Shown here piece by piece: positions 27,175-36,775 of a DNA stretch of 64,000 nt (position 1 is its first letter; each line of letters starts with the position of its first letter). Origin of the DNA: Acidimicrobiales bacterium (lineage in GTDB: Bacteria; Actinomycetota; Acidimicrobiia; Acidimicrobiales; JAHWLA01); the NCBI GenBank assembly GCA_035536915.1, contig DATLNE010000047.1:100021-164020 (forward strand). Reading direction: 5' to 3'. The position numbers and the translations under genes were made by a program. The notes beneath the pieces are model-generated. The model was not told where the DNA came from, ran no database searches, and saw nothing but the letters and a program-made list of their open reading frames with translations.

Positions 27175-28655
27175 GCCGGTGCCCCCCACGGGGACGGCAG
27201 GCCGAGCTTGCCCGGGTTGAGGATGCCGTTGGGGTCGAGGGCCTGCTTCATCGAGACGAGCAGGTCGAAGGCGGGGCCGAGGGCGTCGCGCATGAAGCGG
27301 CCCCGGTTGAGCCCGACGCCGTGGTGGTGCGACAGGGCACCGCCGTGCGCCAGGACGGTTGTCGTGACCGCGTCCCACGCCTCCCGGTAGAAGGCGTCCT
27401 CCCACCCCTCGCCCTCGCGACGGCCCGCCCACGTGAAGTAGACGCAGGCCCCGTCGAGGTAGGAGTGCGACTGGTGGGCGGAGGCGGCCAGCATGCCGTC
27501 GACGCCGCGCAGGGCGGCGAGGGCGGCGTCGTAGATGCCCGGCAGCGCACCCCAGCGGGCGGCGATCTCGGTCGTGTCGACCACGATGCCGTGCTTGATG
27601 ACCGACTGCAGGGCGGAGGTGTCGTTGCGATGGGCCAGCCACTTCGCAACCACTGCGTCGTCGACCGACTCGGCGCTTCGGCACTCGTCGTCGACCACCG
27701 CGAAAGTGGCATCCACGACGGCGGCGTCGCCCTCGTCGAGCACGATCAACAGGTGGGTGTCGAGGTCGTAGCCCCGCTTGGTCTCGATGTCGTCGTAGAG
27801 GCGGAGGACCGCAGGCGTGGCGCCCCGGCGCAGGATGCGCCGGCAGGCGTCGAGGCCCGCGGCGAACGACGGGAAGGCCCACGCGCCCCGGCGCTCGGCG
27901 GGCGGCTTGGGGTGCACGCGCAAGCGCGCTTCGGTGATGACGCCGAGGGTGCCTTCGCTGCCCACGAACAGCTGGTTGAAGTCGGGGCCGACGGCCGAGC
28001 GGGGGGCGGTGCCGCCGGTGCGCACCAGCCGCCCGTCGGCGAGCGCCACTTCGAGCCCCACGACCATGTCTTCGATCTTGCCGTAGCGGGTGGAGTACTG
28101 GCCCGCGCCGCGACACGCCAGCCACCCGCCCACGGTGGACAGGGCCATCGACTGGGGCCAGTGCCCCAGCGTCACGTCGTGGTCGGCCTGGAGCTCGTCT
28201 TCCAAGACGTCGCCGAAGGTGCCCGGGCGCACGTCGAGCAGCAGCGATTCGTCGTCGACGGCGACGATGCCCGACAGGCCGCAGAGGTCGAGGGCGACCC
28301 CGCCGTGGACGGGGACGGACGACCCGCACACGCCGCTGCGTCCGGCGGTGGCGGTGACCGGCACACGGGCCTCGTTGCACAGCGCCAGCAGGGCGGCGAC
28401 TTCGGCGGCCGATGTGGGGCGGGCAACGACGGCGGGCTGGGCGGGCACCTGACCGGCGACGGCCCACACCATGGTGAGCGGCCACCAGTCGCGCCCGTGC
28501 TCGATCGTGTCGTCGTCGGTGTCGATGGGGCACACGCCTTGCAGGCGGGCGAGTAGGGCGTCGTCGACCTCGACGCGTTGCGCGGCCAGTCGGACCTCGC
28601 GCCCCACCAGGTCGATCGGCGGCGTGGGCGCCCCCCGGCGCGTCTCCATGGCCAT
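27165..28655 (-). CDS. Alkylglycerone-phosphate-synthase-like FAD enzyme
   Basis: A 496-residue flavoprotein of the VAO/PCMH (FAD_binding_4) family closest to AGPS. The FAD-binding region has TATAGRSGVCGSSVPVHGGV, then TLGHWPQSM and STVGGWLACRGAGQYS, and GSEGTLGVITEARLRV. The C-terminal part carries the AGPS-type H-H-H triad at residues 443-445 (GGALSHHHGVG). AGPS exchanges the acyl of acyl-DHAP for a fatty alcohol, forming ether lipids. Neighbouring GlpD and FGGY kinase genes fit a DHAP/glycerol-3-phosphate theme; D-lactate/glycolate oxidase activity is an alternative. Start at 28655 or the ATG at 28649. Confidence 0.82.
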   Translation of the reverse strand: MAMETRRGAPTPPIDLVGREVRLAAQRVEVDDALLARLQGVCPIDTDDDTIEHGRDWWPLTMVWAVAGQVPAQPAVVARPTSAAEVAALLALCNEARVPVTATAGRSGVCGSSVPVHGGVALDLCGLSGIVAVDDESLLLDVRPGTFGDVLEDELQADHDVTLGHWPQSMALSTVGGWLACRGAGQYSTRYGKIEDMVVGLEVALADGRLVRTGGTAPRSAVGPDFNQLFVGSEGTLGVITEARLRVHPKPPAERRGAWAFPSFAAGLDACRRILRRGATPAVLRLYDDIETKRGYDLDTHLLIVLDEGDAAVVDATFAVVDDECRSAESVDDAVVAKWLAHRNDTSALQSVIKHGIVVDTTEIAARWGALPGIYDAALAALRGVDGMLAASAHQSHSYLDGACVYFTWAGRREGEGWEDAFYREAWDAVTTTVLAHGGALSHHHGVGLNRGRFMRDALGPAFDLLVSMKQALDPNGILNPGKLGLPSPWGAPAWP

Positions 28656-28697
28656 GGCCGCAGAGCCTGTCACACGGCGGGTCGGTAGGGTCAGGCC

Positions 28698-29381
28698 GTG
28701 CAACGCGGGGAAGTGCCGAAGGCGAGTCGCACGCGCATCCGGCTCGTCCGATGGGCCTTGGTGGTGGTGGGGCTGGCGCTCAACCTCGGCCTGTCGTTCG
28801 GCACCGACCTGTACCGAGGCGACGAAGCCACCCGCGCCGACAAGGCGGCCGCTACTCGGGCGTTGGTGTCGGCGGCCGACCTCGGCGAGGGCTGGGTGAC
28901 GGAGTCCGGCGAGGATGCAGGCGTCACCGTCGGCCTCACCGAGGGCGAAGCGGAATGCCTCGGGGTCGACTTCGCGGAGCCGGAATTCGAGCGGGGTTCG
29001 AGCTTCTTCAGCAAGGGCGACATGACGCTGGCGGCGTGGGTGGCGGTGTGGCCCGACGAGGTCGCCGCCGCGGCAGTTCGCGACGCCATGGCGCGCCCCG
29101 ACTATCCGCCGTGCCTGGTGGCTCAATTGCAGAGCGAACAGGACGAGGAGAGTTCGGACCGCGCTCGCGTCAGCATGCTTGCCAGCCCCGCATCGCCCGA
29201 CCCGACAGTCCAGCGCTTCTCCGTCGACTACCGGTGGCCCGACGGGTCGACGCAGACGTCCGAGACGTACCAGGCGTTCAAGGGCCGTTTCCAAGTGGTG
29301 GTGCTCGCCTGGGCTCCCGGCGACGTGGACCAGGCGCCGGCCCTCGACCTGGTCAGGAAGATGCTGGCGCGGCTGGGCTGA
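28698..29381 (+). CDS. Membrane-anchored extracytoplasmic protein, unknown
   Basis: A 227-residue protein with an N-terminal basic segment and one hydrophobic helix (LVRWALVVVGLALNLGLSFG), then an acidic extracytoplasmic domain with two Cys. No known domain is recognised. TAGGGT (28686-28691) lies 6 bases before the GTG, so it is probably leaderless. It is divergent from the AGPS-like gene and overlaps the 3' end of glpD by 29 bases. Confidence 0.68.
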   Translation: MQRGEVPKASRTRIRLVRWALVVVGLALNLGLSFGTDLYRGDEATRADKAAATRALVSAADLGEGWVTESGEDAGVTVGLTEGEAECLGVDFAEPEFERGSSFFSKGDMTLAAWVAVWPDEVAAAAVRDAMARPDYPPCLVAQLQSEQDEESSDRARVSMLASPASPDPTVQRFSVDYRWPDGSTQTSETYQAFKGRFQVVVLAWAPGDVDQAPALDLVRKMLARLG

Positions 29382-31002
29382 CAGCTTCGGCGGCCGCCGA
29401 ACGCTCTCGCTCGACCAGTTCAAGGAACGCGGCCACTTCCCGCTCGACGTCGGAAGCCGACCAGCCCGCCTCCGACGCCACCACCCCGGCCACGTCGGCC
29501 GCCGCCGCTGCCGTGGCTTCGCGGTCGAGCAGCAGTGCCCGGGTGCGGCGCGACAGCACGTCGGCCAGCGTGTGGGCCATCTCGTAGCGCACGGCGTAGA
29601 CGGCTTCGGCCCGCAGGTAGGGGAGCCCCGGCACCAGCGGCTCGCCCAACGCCGGGTCGGCCGCCACCATGGCCAGCACCGTGCGGGCTTCGCCGCCGTA
29701 ACGGCGCACCAGGTGTTCCAAGCGTTCGGCGTCGACGCCCAATCGGGCTGCAGCCTCCGGCGCGGTCAGCCGGTCGGTGCCCTCGGCCCCCAGCAACGGC
29801 AGGCGTTTGGTGGGCGAGCGCCGGGCGCCCCGCCCCACCACGCGCACGACTTCGTCGACGGTGTCGGCGGCCATCTTGCGGTAGGTCGTCAGCTTGCCGC
29901 CCGTCACCGACACGACGCCGCTGGGCGAGGCCGACACGTTGTGGCGGCGCGACAGGTCGGCGGTGCGTTCGGTGACCGCCGACTTCACCAACGGGCGCAG
30001 CCCGGCCCACGTGCTCAGCACGTCGTCTTCGCTCAAAGGCTCGGACGAGAAGGTGTTGAAGGCGTCGAGCAGGTAGCGCACGTCGTCGGCCGTGCAGACG
30101 GGGTGGTCGAGCGGCCCGTCGTAGTCGGTGTCGGTGGTGCCCAGGTAGACCCGGTCGCCCCACGGCACCACGAAGATCGAGCGTCGGTCGGCCACCACGG
30201 GGATCACCGCGGCGATGTCGCAGCGCACCTTCGACCACGGCACGGTGATGTGCACGCCCTTGGCGGGCCGCAGTGAATCGGGGTGCACGCCGGTGTCGAG
30301 GGCCCGCACGTCGTCGGCCCACACGCCCGCGGCGTTGACCACGCACGAGGCCCGCACCTCGGTGCCGTCGGCCAGCACGGCGCCCCGCACCCGGCCGTCG
30401 TCGTCCTTGAGGAACGACGCCACCGCTGCGTAGTTGACCGCCACCGCCCCGTGCTCGACCACCGCGGTGCGCAGGATCGTGAGGGTGAGGCGGGCGTCGT
30501 CGGCCTGGGCGTCGTAGTAGAGGAAGCCTGCCACCAGGTACTCGCGCTTGAGCACCGGCAGGTGCGACATGGCCTCGTCGACCGAGACCCGCTTGTGGCG
30601 CTTGCCGATGCGCAGCCCGCCGGTGATGTCGTAGAGCCACAACGCGGTGGAGTACGTCTTGGCCACCGTCTTCTTCACGATGCCGTCACGCCAGAACAGC
30701 GGGATCAGGAACGGCAGCGGCCGCACCAGGTGTGGCGCGTTCTCCAGCAGTCGCTGGCGCTCGGCCAGATTCTCGTAGACCAGGGCGAACTCGCGCTGTT
30801 GCAAATAACGCAGGCCCCCGTGCACCAGCTTGGACGACTTCGACGACGTGCCCGAGGCGAAGTCGTCGCGCTCGACCAACGCCACCCGCAGCCCGCGCGC
30901 GGCGGCGTCGAGCGCCACCCCCGCCCCCGTGATCCCGCCGCCGACCACGAGCACGTCGAACTCCTCGTCGCGGAGCCGTGCCAGTCCGGCAGACCGGTTC
31001 AC
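29353..31002 (-). CDS. glpD: Glycerol-3-phosphate dehydrogenase (FAD)
   Basis: A 549-residue membrane-associated flavoenzyme that oxidises glycerol-3-phosphate to DHAP and passes electrons to the quinone pool. The N-terminal Rossmann motif is VLVVGGGITGAGVALDAAARG, followed by ERDDFASGTSSKSSKLVHGG and RYLQQREFALV, all typical. A C-terminal DAO-type domain follows. The GTG at 31002 overlaps the stop of the antiporter gene as GTGA. It supplies DHAP that the AGPS-like product could use. Confidence 0.94.
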   Translation of the reverse strand: MNRSAGLARLRDEEFDVLVVGGGITGAGVALDAAARGLRVALVERDDFASGTSSKSSKLVHGGLRYLQQREFALVYENLAERQRLLENAPHLVRPLPFLIPLFWRDGIVKKTVAKTYSTALWLYDITGGLRIGKRHKRVSVDEAMSHLPVLKREYLVAGFLYYDAQADDARLTLTILRTAVVEHGAVAVNYAAVASFLKDDDGRVRGAVLADGTEVRASCVVNAAGVWADDVRALDTGVHPDSLRPAKGVHITVPWSKVRCDIAAVIPVVADRRSIFVVPWGDRVYLGTTDTDYDGPLDHPVCTADDVRYLLDAFNTFSSEPLSEDDVLSTWAGLRPLVKSAVTERTADLSRRHNVSASPSGVVSVTGGKLTTYRKMAADTVDEVVRVVGRGARRSPTKRLPLLGAEGTDRLTAPEAAARLGVDAERLEHLVRRYGGEARTVLAMVAADPALGEPLVPGLPYLRAEAVYAVRYEMAHTLADVLSRRTRALLLDREATAAAAADVAGVVASEAGWSASDVEREVAAFLELVERERSAAAEAVSPAAPASS

Positions 31003-32321
31003 GGCTCGGTGCTCAACTGGGAGAACGGCGTGCGGAAACCGTCCCGCAACAGCCGTCCCGTGGAACGGCCCTGTCGGAAGAACACATAGGCGCCGAGCAC
31101 CAAGTACAAGATCCCCACCCCCACTCGCTCGGCAGCATGCCACTGTTCGGGCACGATCGCTCCCAGGAGGAACTGGGCCCAGAAGAGCGAGAACAGGGTC
31201 ATCGCCTCCTTGGTCGACATCTCCAGGTTCATGAGGATGGCCACGGCGAACACCGACTGCGCGGCGGTGAGGAACAGCTCCTCGCGCTGGGCCGACACGA
31301 TCGGCAGCCCGTTGGTGGACGACGAGGCGATGGCGAAGGCCACCGGCAAGGTGCCGACCAAGAGGGTCCACTGGTTCACCTTCGACGACACCAAGGTGCC
31401 GAGCCCGGCCGAGGTGTTGAGGCGCCAGGCGTACAAGCCCGCCACCAACAACTCGGGCGCCTCGGAAGCCAGCGGCGCCACCCACTGCAGCAACAGGAAC
31501 TCGCTGATGTCGAACTCCTGGCCGGTGGCCACCAGCGCCTCGGCGAAGTGCTCGGCCACCATGAAGATGACGAAGGCGGCGAAGGCGAACAGGGCCAGCA
31601 CCGACGTGCGTCGTGGCGCCGTAGGGAACCCGCCGATCCATCGCGCCGGCCCCACCAGGTGCGGCTCCTCGGCGGGCGCCCGGGAGATGCGCCAGGTGTA
31701 GGCGGCGAAGATGGCCACCAGCACGGCGGTGTCGACCAGGGTGATCGAGCTCTTCAGCGGCAGGGTCAGCGAGTAGGCGGTGGCCAGCGAGAGGAAGGCC
31801 AACTCCACCGAGTGCGACCGCTCCAATTGGATGCCCCGCATGCGTGTGCCCCGGCGGCGGTAGCCCAGCCAGGCCACGAACACCACCATCGTCCACCCCA
31901 GGCCGATGAGCAGCCGGTTGGCGCCCGTCATGTTGGCCAACGCCAACGAGCACGACGACTCGACCCCGGCGGCTGTGTCGGCCGCCGACTGGCAGGCCCG
32001 GCCGAACTCCTCGAAGGCGTTGCCGCCCTTCAAGGCCAAGGCGAAGTCGACGGCGTACTCGGGCAACACGGCAATGAAGGCCAGCACGGCGATGGCCAAC
32101 CCGGCCGAGATGTCGAGTTGGGCCACCTCGGCCCCCCACGACAAGAGGAAGGCGGCGCCGATGATGGCCACGCCGAACACCAAGGCCTCGACCGGGTGGG
32201 AGAGGTGGGCGTCGCCGAAGCGCACCCACAACCCGGGCAGCGTGGCCAGGATCGCCAGCACCAGCTCGAGCTTCTGGCGGCCGGGGTGCTCGACGTGGAG
32301 GTCGTCTGCGGTCGTGGTCAC
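30999..32321 (-). CDS. CaCA-family sodium/calcium exchanger
   Basis: A 440-residue polytopic membrane antiporter with about ten helices. The two alpha repeats characteristic of Ca2+/cation antiporters are visible as IAVLPEYAVDFALALKGG and PLASEAPELLVAGLYAW, each with the key acidic residue. A GTG start at 32321 is supported by TAGGAT (complement of 32330-32335) 8 bases upstream. It overlaps glpD, perhaps a transcriptional rather than functional link. Confidence 0.85.
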   Translation of the reverse strand: MTTTADDLHVEHPGRQKLELVLAILATLPGLWVRFGDAHLSHPVEALVFGVAIIGAAFLLSWGAEVAQLDISAGLAIAVLAFIAVLPEYAVDFALALKGGNAFEEFGRACQSAADTAAGVESSCSLALANMTGANRLLIGLGWTMVVFVAWLGYRRRGTRMRGIQLERSHSVELAFLSLATAYSLTLPLKSSITLVDTAVLVAIFAAYTWRISRAPAEEPHLVGPARWIGGFPTAPRRTSVLALFAFAAFVIFMVAEHFAEALVATGQEFDISEFLLLQWVAPLASEAPELLVAGLYAWRLNTSAGLGTLVSSKVNQWTLLVGTLPVAFAIASSSTNGLPIVSAQREELFLTAAQSVFAVAILMNLEMSTKEAMTLFSLFWAQFLLGAIVPEQWHAAERVGVGILYLVLGAYVFFRQGRSTGRLLRDGFRTPFSQLSTEP

Positions 32322-32371
32322 GGCGGGGAATCCTACGCAGGGGGTGCGACAACGAAACCTGGAGGCCCCAG

Positions 32372-32405
32372 TAATCAACAACCATTGTTGATTACCAATG
32401 GTTGT
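32372..32405. promoter_or_regulatory. Interleaved palindromic operator (Fur/PerR type) upstream of perR
   Basis: Two perfect inverted repeats overlap. TAATCAACAA (32372-32381) pairs with TTGTTGATTA (32385-32394). ACAACCATTG (32378-32387) pairs with CAATGGTTGT (32396-32405). The tract is AT-rich against a GC-rich background, and the -10 hexamer TAGTGT (32410-32415) follows directly. Its place suggests autoregulation by the Fur-family product and possibly an effect on the divergent antiporter. Confidence 0.8.
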
Positions 32406-32425
32406 GTGTTAGTGTCACCGCCGCT

Positions 32426-32876
32426 GTGAAGACCCCCGCAGAGCTGACGGAGCTCTTCCGAGTGCACGGCCTCAAGGTGACGCCGCAGCGGCAGTGCATC
32501 TTTCGCTTGCTGCACGGCAACGAGGCCCACCCCACCGCCGAGTCGGTGTACGCCGCCGCCCGGGCGGAGATGCCGACCATCTCGCTCAAGACCGTCTACC
32601 AGACGCTCAACGACCTGGCCGAGATGGGCGAGCTGCAGGTCCTCGACCTGGGGACCGGCTCCGGACGTTTCGACCCCAACGTGGGCGCGCATCACCACCT
32701 GGTGTGTGAGCGTTGCGGCAAGGTGCGCGACGTCAACGTCGAGTTCCCGGCCGTCAAGGTGCCACGGGGCAAGGAGCAGGGGTTCCGCATCCGGGAGGCC
32801 GAGGTCGTCTTCCGCGGCGTGTGCGACGAGTGCCAGTCCGAGACCAACGAGAGCAACAACAAGGAGAGGAAGGCGC

Positions 32877-32884
<8 letters not shown>
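32426..32884 (+). CDS. perR: Fur-family regulator, PerR-like
   Basis: A 152-residue metal-dependent repressor. The winged helix spans residues 10-75 (KVTPQRQCIFRLL, SLKTVYQTLNDLAEMG). The sensing site reads RFDPN with D83, a His cluster at 89-91, C94/C97 and D102; the structural zinc pair continues as C133/C136. D83, rather than Glu, matches PerR and not Fur. The next gene is rubrerythrin, which supports peroxide sensing. The GTG at 32426 is 10 bases after TAGTGT, so the transcript is leaderless or nearly so. Confidence 0.83.
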
Positions 32885-33296
<412 letters not shown>

Positions 33297-33306
33297 GCCG
33301 TTCTTT

Positions 33307-33345
33307 CGAGTACATGGCGTACGGATTCCGTACGCCATGTACTCG
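33307..33345. repeat. 39-base perfect palindrome between rubrerythrin and the Fe-S gene
   Basis: Two perfect 19-base arms (33307-33325 and 33327-33345) surround a single T. It contains the 13-base core CGTACGCCATGTA and its mirror. It begins 10 bases after the rubrerythrin stop, and its right arm contains an in-frame ATG (33337) of the next gene. As RNA it would form a very stable hairpin, so it could be a terminator, processing site or translation block; as DNA it could be an operator. Confidence 0.75.
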
Positions 33346-33354
33346 GGACACGAC

Positions 33355-34659
33355 ATGACGACAACGTACGACCCCAAGCACCCCGCCTACTACGACGAGC
33401 CGGACCTCCGCCACGAGCTGGAGCGGGTCTACGACCTGTGCCACGGCTGTCGCCTCTGCTTCAACCTGTGCCCGTCGTTCCCCACCATGTTCGACGCCAT
33501 CGACCGCCGCGACGGCGACGTGCCGGCTATGACCAAGGCCGAGCAGGACCAGGTGGTCGACGAGTGCTACCAGTGCAAGATCTGTTACGTGAAGTGCCCC
33601 TACATCCCCCCGCACGAGTGGGCACTCGACTTCCCCCGCCTCATGCTCCGGGCCCAAGCAGTGCGCCGTGAGCAGAGCGGGCTCGACCTGACCGACCAGT
33701 TCCTCGGCCGCACCGACATGCTGGGCAAGCTGTCGACGGTGGCCGCACCGGTGGTCAACAAGGTCACAGGCACCCCCAACTCACTGCCCCGCCGGGCCAT
33801 GGAGAAGACGTTCGGCATCGCCGCCGACCGCCTGCTGCCGCCGTACGCCAAGCAGCGCTTCTCCACCTGGTTCAAGAAGCGCAACAAGCCCTTCCTGCGC
33901 AAGCGCCAGCGGACCGTGGCCCTGTTCCCCACCTGCCTCGTCGAGTACCAGAACCCCGACGTCGGCAAGGACATGGTCAAGGTCTACGAGCGCAACGGCG
34001 TGGCGTGCGAGATGCCCAAGGGCCAGGTGTGCTGCGGCATGCCGTGGCTCGACGGCGGCGACGTGAAGAACTTCGTCAAGCAGGGCGAGACAAACGTCAA
34101 GGTGCTGGCCGAGGCTGTGCGCCAGGGCAAGGACATCGTCGTGCCCCAGCCCACGTGCGCCTACGTGCTGAAGAAGGAGTACCCCGACTACGTGGGCGGC
34201 GACGACGCCAAGCTGGTGGCCGAGCACACCTACGACGCCAGCGAGTACCTCTGGACACTGCACAAGGGCGAGGGCACTGAGCTCGACACCGACTTCGCAG
34301 GCGAGGTGCCCGAGCAGGTCGCCTACCACGTGGCCTGCCACGTGCAGGCCCAGAGCATGGGGCTCAAGAGCCGCGACCTCATGAAGCTGACCGGCACCAA
34401 GATCACCCTCGTCAACAAGTGCTCGGGCATCGACGGCACCTGGGGCTACCGGGCCGAGAACTACGAGCTGGCCCGCAAGGTGGCCCAGCCCCTCAAGGAC
34501 GCCATCGAGAAGGCGGCCGACGCGGGCGTCGAGGTGGTCACCGGCGACTGCCACCTGGCCAACGGCGCCATCACCCAGGAGACGGGCAAGAAGCCGATGC
34601 ACCCCCTCCAGTTCGTGGCCCGGGCCTACGGCATCCCGTCCGAGGAGAGCGCACAGTGA
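33355..34659 (+). CDS. Fe-S oxidoreductase, GlpC/heterodisulfide-reductase-like
   Basis: A 434-residue electron-transfer protein. Two 4Fe-4S motifs are near the N-terminus: [16 protein letters not shown] and [16 protein letters not shown]. Two CCG-type Cys-rich domains follow, with [13 protein letters not shown] and [15 protein letters not shown]. It belongs with the rubrerythrin and the DUF3501 protein in an operon seen in other bacteria, and may feed electrons to rubrerythrin. The ATG at 33355 is preferred over 33337, which lies in the palindrome; this is uncertain. Confidence 0.86.
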   Translation: MTTTYDPKHPAYYDEPDLRHELERVYDLCHGCRLCFNLCPSFPTMFDAIDRRDGDVPAMTKAEQDQVVDECYQCKICYVKCPYIPPHEWALDFPRLMLRAQAVRREQSGLDLTDQFLGRTDMLGKLSTVAAPVVNKVTGTPNSLPRRAMEKTFGIAADRLLPPYAKQRFSTWFKKRNKPFLRKRQRTVALFPTCLVEYQNPDVGKDMVKVYERNGVACEMPKGQVCCGMPWLDGGDVKNFVKQGETNVKVLAEAVRQGKDIVVPQPTCAYVLKKEYPDYVGGDDAKLVAEHTYDASEYLWTLHKGEGTELDTDFAGEVPEQVAYHVACHVQAQSMGLKSRDLMKLTGTKITLVNKCSGIDGTWGYRAENYELARKVAQPLKDAIEKAADAGVEVVTGDCHLANGAITQETGKKPMHPLQFVARAYGIPSEESAQ

Positions 34660-35246
34660 AGCTGGCTATCGACGACATCGCCGACCTGCGCGCCTACGAA
34701 CGCCAGCGCGACGAGTACCGCGACCGCATCATCGCCTTGAAGAAGGTGCGCCGGGTCGGCGTCGGCCCCATCGTCACGCTGGTGTTCGAGAACCGGGAGA
34801 CCGTCCGGTTCCAGGTGCAGGAGATGGCCCGGGCCGAAAAGCTCATCACCGACGAGCAGATCCGCACCGAGCTCGACATCTACAACCCGCTCATCCCCGA
34901 GCCCGGCCAACTGTCGGCCACCTTGTTCATCGAGCTCACCTCGAAGCTCGCCATGCTCGACTGGCTGCCCCGCCTGGTGGGCATCGAGCGGTCCCTTGAG
35001 CTGCGCCTCGGCGGCGAGGTGGTGCCCAACGTGGTCGACGAAGCCCACGCCCAGCAGCTCACCCGCGAGGAGGTCACCGCCTCGGTCCACTACGTGCGTT
35101 TCGAGCTCACGCCTGAGCAGGTGGAGCGCTTCGCTGCCGAACCGGTGGAGCTGGCGGTCAACCACCCCGAGTACCAGCACGCCACCGTCCTGACGCCCGA
35201 AACCAGGCAATCCCTGCTCAGCGACCTGCGCGGGAATCTGGACTGA
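34656..35246 (+). CDS. DUF3501 family protein
   Basis: A 196-residue DUF3501 protein (the frame includes ALKKVRRVGVGPIVTLVFEN and VRFQVQEMARAEKL). Its function is unknown, but the family regularly follows rubrerythrin and a GlpC-like Fe-S protein, as here. The GTG overlaps the preceding stop as GTGA. Together with perR and rubrerythrin it probably forms one peroxide-responsive unit. Confidence 0.88.
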   Translation: MKLAIDDIADLRAYERQRDEYRDRIIALKKVRRVGVGPIVTLVFENRETVRFQVQEMARAEKLITDEQIRTELDIYNPLIPEPGQLSATLFIELTSKLAMLDWLPRLVGIERSLELRLGGEVVPNVVDEAHAQQLTREEVTASVHYVRFELTPEQVERFAAEPVELAVNHPEYQHATVLTPETRQSLLSDLRGNLD

Positions 35247-35343
35247 GGTCGCAGGGTTGGGAAAGAATCCGAATACCCCTTCATAACGGCGGGTAGGCAA
35301 CCGAAGTCGAAGCCTGGCCGTACTCGTTCGAGCCTTCGAGGAT

Positions 35344-35586
35344 GTGATTCACCCCATGAACCTTGCCTGGCGGCAGCGCGCAGCCTGCCGGGGCGTCGAT
35401 CCGGACATCTTTTACCCGGTCTCCGACGAGGAGGCCGAGGCGGCCAAGGCCATCTGTGCCGAGTGCCCTGTCCGCGAGGCGTGCCTGGAGTATGCGCTGG
35501 CCAACCGCGAGCGCGATGGGGTGTGGGGCGGCGCCACCGAGCGTGAGCGCCGGCGCATCGTCCGTCAGCGCCGGAAGTCGGCCTGA
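35344..35586 (+). CDS. WhiB-family iron-sulfur transcription factor
   Basis: An 80-residue WhiB-like protein. The four Fe-S cysteines are in RAACRGVD, AICAECPVREAC, and the G-V-W-G-G turn (DGVWGGATERERR) is followed by a basic DNA-binding tail (RIVRQRRKSA). The compact form resembles WhiB1/WblE-type proteins. The start is GTG at 35344 or ATG at 35356; no good Shine-Dalgarno separates them. The 97 bases before it hold no feature I can name. Confidence 0.92.
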   Translation: MIHPMNLAWRQRAACRGVDPDIFYPVSDEEAEAAKAICAECPVREACLEYALANRERDGVWGGATERERRRIVRQRRKSA

Positions 35587-35608
35587 CGCCCCCACTAGCG
35601 TCCGGGGG

Positions 35609-36772
35609 ATGGACTTCGAGCTGTCCCCTGAGCTGGCCGAGCTCCAAGCAACCGTCCGGCGCCTGGCGCAGGACAAGGTCAAGCCTCGCGCCCGGGAGAT
35701 CGACGAGACCGGCGAGTACCCCCAGGACCTCTTCGAGGTCTTCCGCGACGCGGGCCTGCTCGGCCTGTGCATCCCGGCCGAACAGGGTGGCTCGGGCGCA
35801 GGCATCCTCGGGCTGACCATCGCCATCGAAGAGGTGGCCAAATACTCCAACACGGCCGCCCTCATGCTGCTGCTCACCCGGCTGCCCACCGGGCCGGTGA
35901 TGATCGCGGGCTCCGAGGCCCAGAAGCAGCAGTACCTGCCCGGCATCGCCGACGGATCGCTGCGAGCGGCGTTCGGGCTGTCCGAGCCGCAGGCGGGGTC
36001 CGACGTCATGGGCATGCGCACCCGGGCCGAGCCCGACGGCGAGGGCGGCTGGGTGCTCAACGGCGTGAAGTGCTGGATGAGCGGGGTGGTGCAGGCCGAC
36101 TGGTACACGGTGTTCGTCCGCACCTCGCCCGAACGGCGCCACGACGCGGTGACCGCCTTCATCGTCGAACGCGGCTGGGAGGGCGTGTCGGTGGGCTCGA
36201 CCGACCGCAAGATGGGCGTGCGCGGCGTCGACACCGGCGAGCTGCTGCTCGAAGACGTCCGGGTGCCCGCCGAGAACGTCATCGGCGAGGTGGGCGGGTT
36301 CCGCCTGGCCATGCTCGGGCTCAACTCCATGCGCCCGATCGTGGCGGCCCGGGGCATCGGGCTGGCCGAAGGCGCCCTCATGTACGCCACCGAGTACGCC
36401 GAGCAGCGCTCGATGTTCGGCAAGACCGAGGCCGACTTCCAAGGCGTGCAGTGGGAGATCGCCAAGCTGGCCACCGAGATCGAAGCGGCCCGCCTGCTCA
36501 CCTACCGGGCCGCGGCGCTGGCCGACGCGGGCAGGTTCACCAAGGAGTGGGTGCCCTACCTGTCGATGAGCAAGTACTACGCCACCGAGTTGGCGGTGCG
36601 GGCCAGCGGCATGGCTGTGCAGCTGCTCGGCGCCGCGGGCTACATGAAGGACCACATGACCGAGCTCTACTACCGCGACGCCCGCCAGCTCACCATCGTG
36701 GAGGGCACGACGCAGGTGCAGCTCGGGCTCATCGCCAAGGGTGTGCTCGACCGCGATCTCTGGTGGGATTGA
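35609..36772 (+). CDS. Acyl-CoA dehydrogenase
   Basis: A 387-residue FAD-dependent acyl-CoA dehydrogenase. FAD/substrate motifs include FGLSEPQAGSDV near residue 125, then WVLNGVKCWMSG, RKMGVRGVDTGELLLEDVRV, and the catalytic Glu in RQLTIVEGTTQVQ near residue 367. Substrate chain length cannot be told. TAGCGT (35596-35601) lies 7 bases before the ATG. It is followed closely by trpD, with which it may be co-transcribed without a pathway link. Confidence 0.93.
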   Translation: MDFELSPELAELQATVRRLAQDKVKPRAREIDETGEYPQDLFEVFRDAGLLGLCIPAEQGGSGAGILGLTIAIEEVAKYSNTAALMLLLTRLPTGPVMIAGSEAQKQQYLPGIADGSLRAAFGLSEPQAGSDVMGMRTRAEPDGEGGWVLNGVKCWMSGVVQADWYTVFVRTSPERRHDAVTAFIVERGWEGVSVGSTDRKMGVRGVDTGELLLEDVRVPAENVIGEVGGFRLAMLGLNSMRPIVAARGIGLAEGALMYATEYAEQRSMFGKTEADFQGVQWEIAKLATEIEAARLLTYRAAALADAGRFTKEWVPYLSMSKYYATELAVRASGMAVQLLGAAGYMKDHMTELYYRDARQLTIVEGTTQVQLGLIAKGVLDRDLWWD

Positions 36773-36775
36773 GCC

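Noticed and set aside
30978..32429. 483-codon plus-strand frame across the antiporter
   Set aside because: It is the antisense shadow of a clear membrane antiporter; the product is rich in Gly, Gln and His without motifs.
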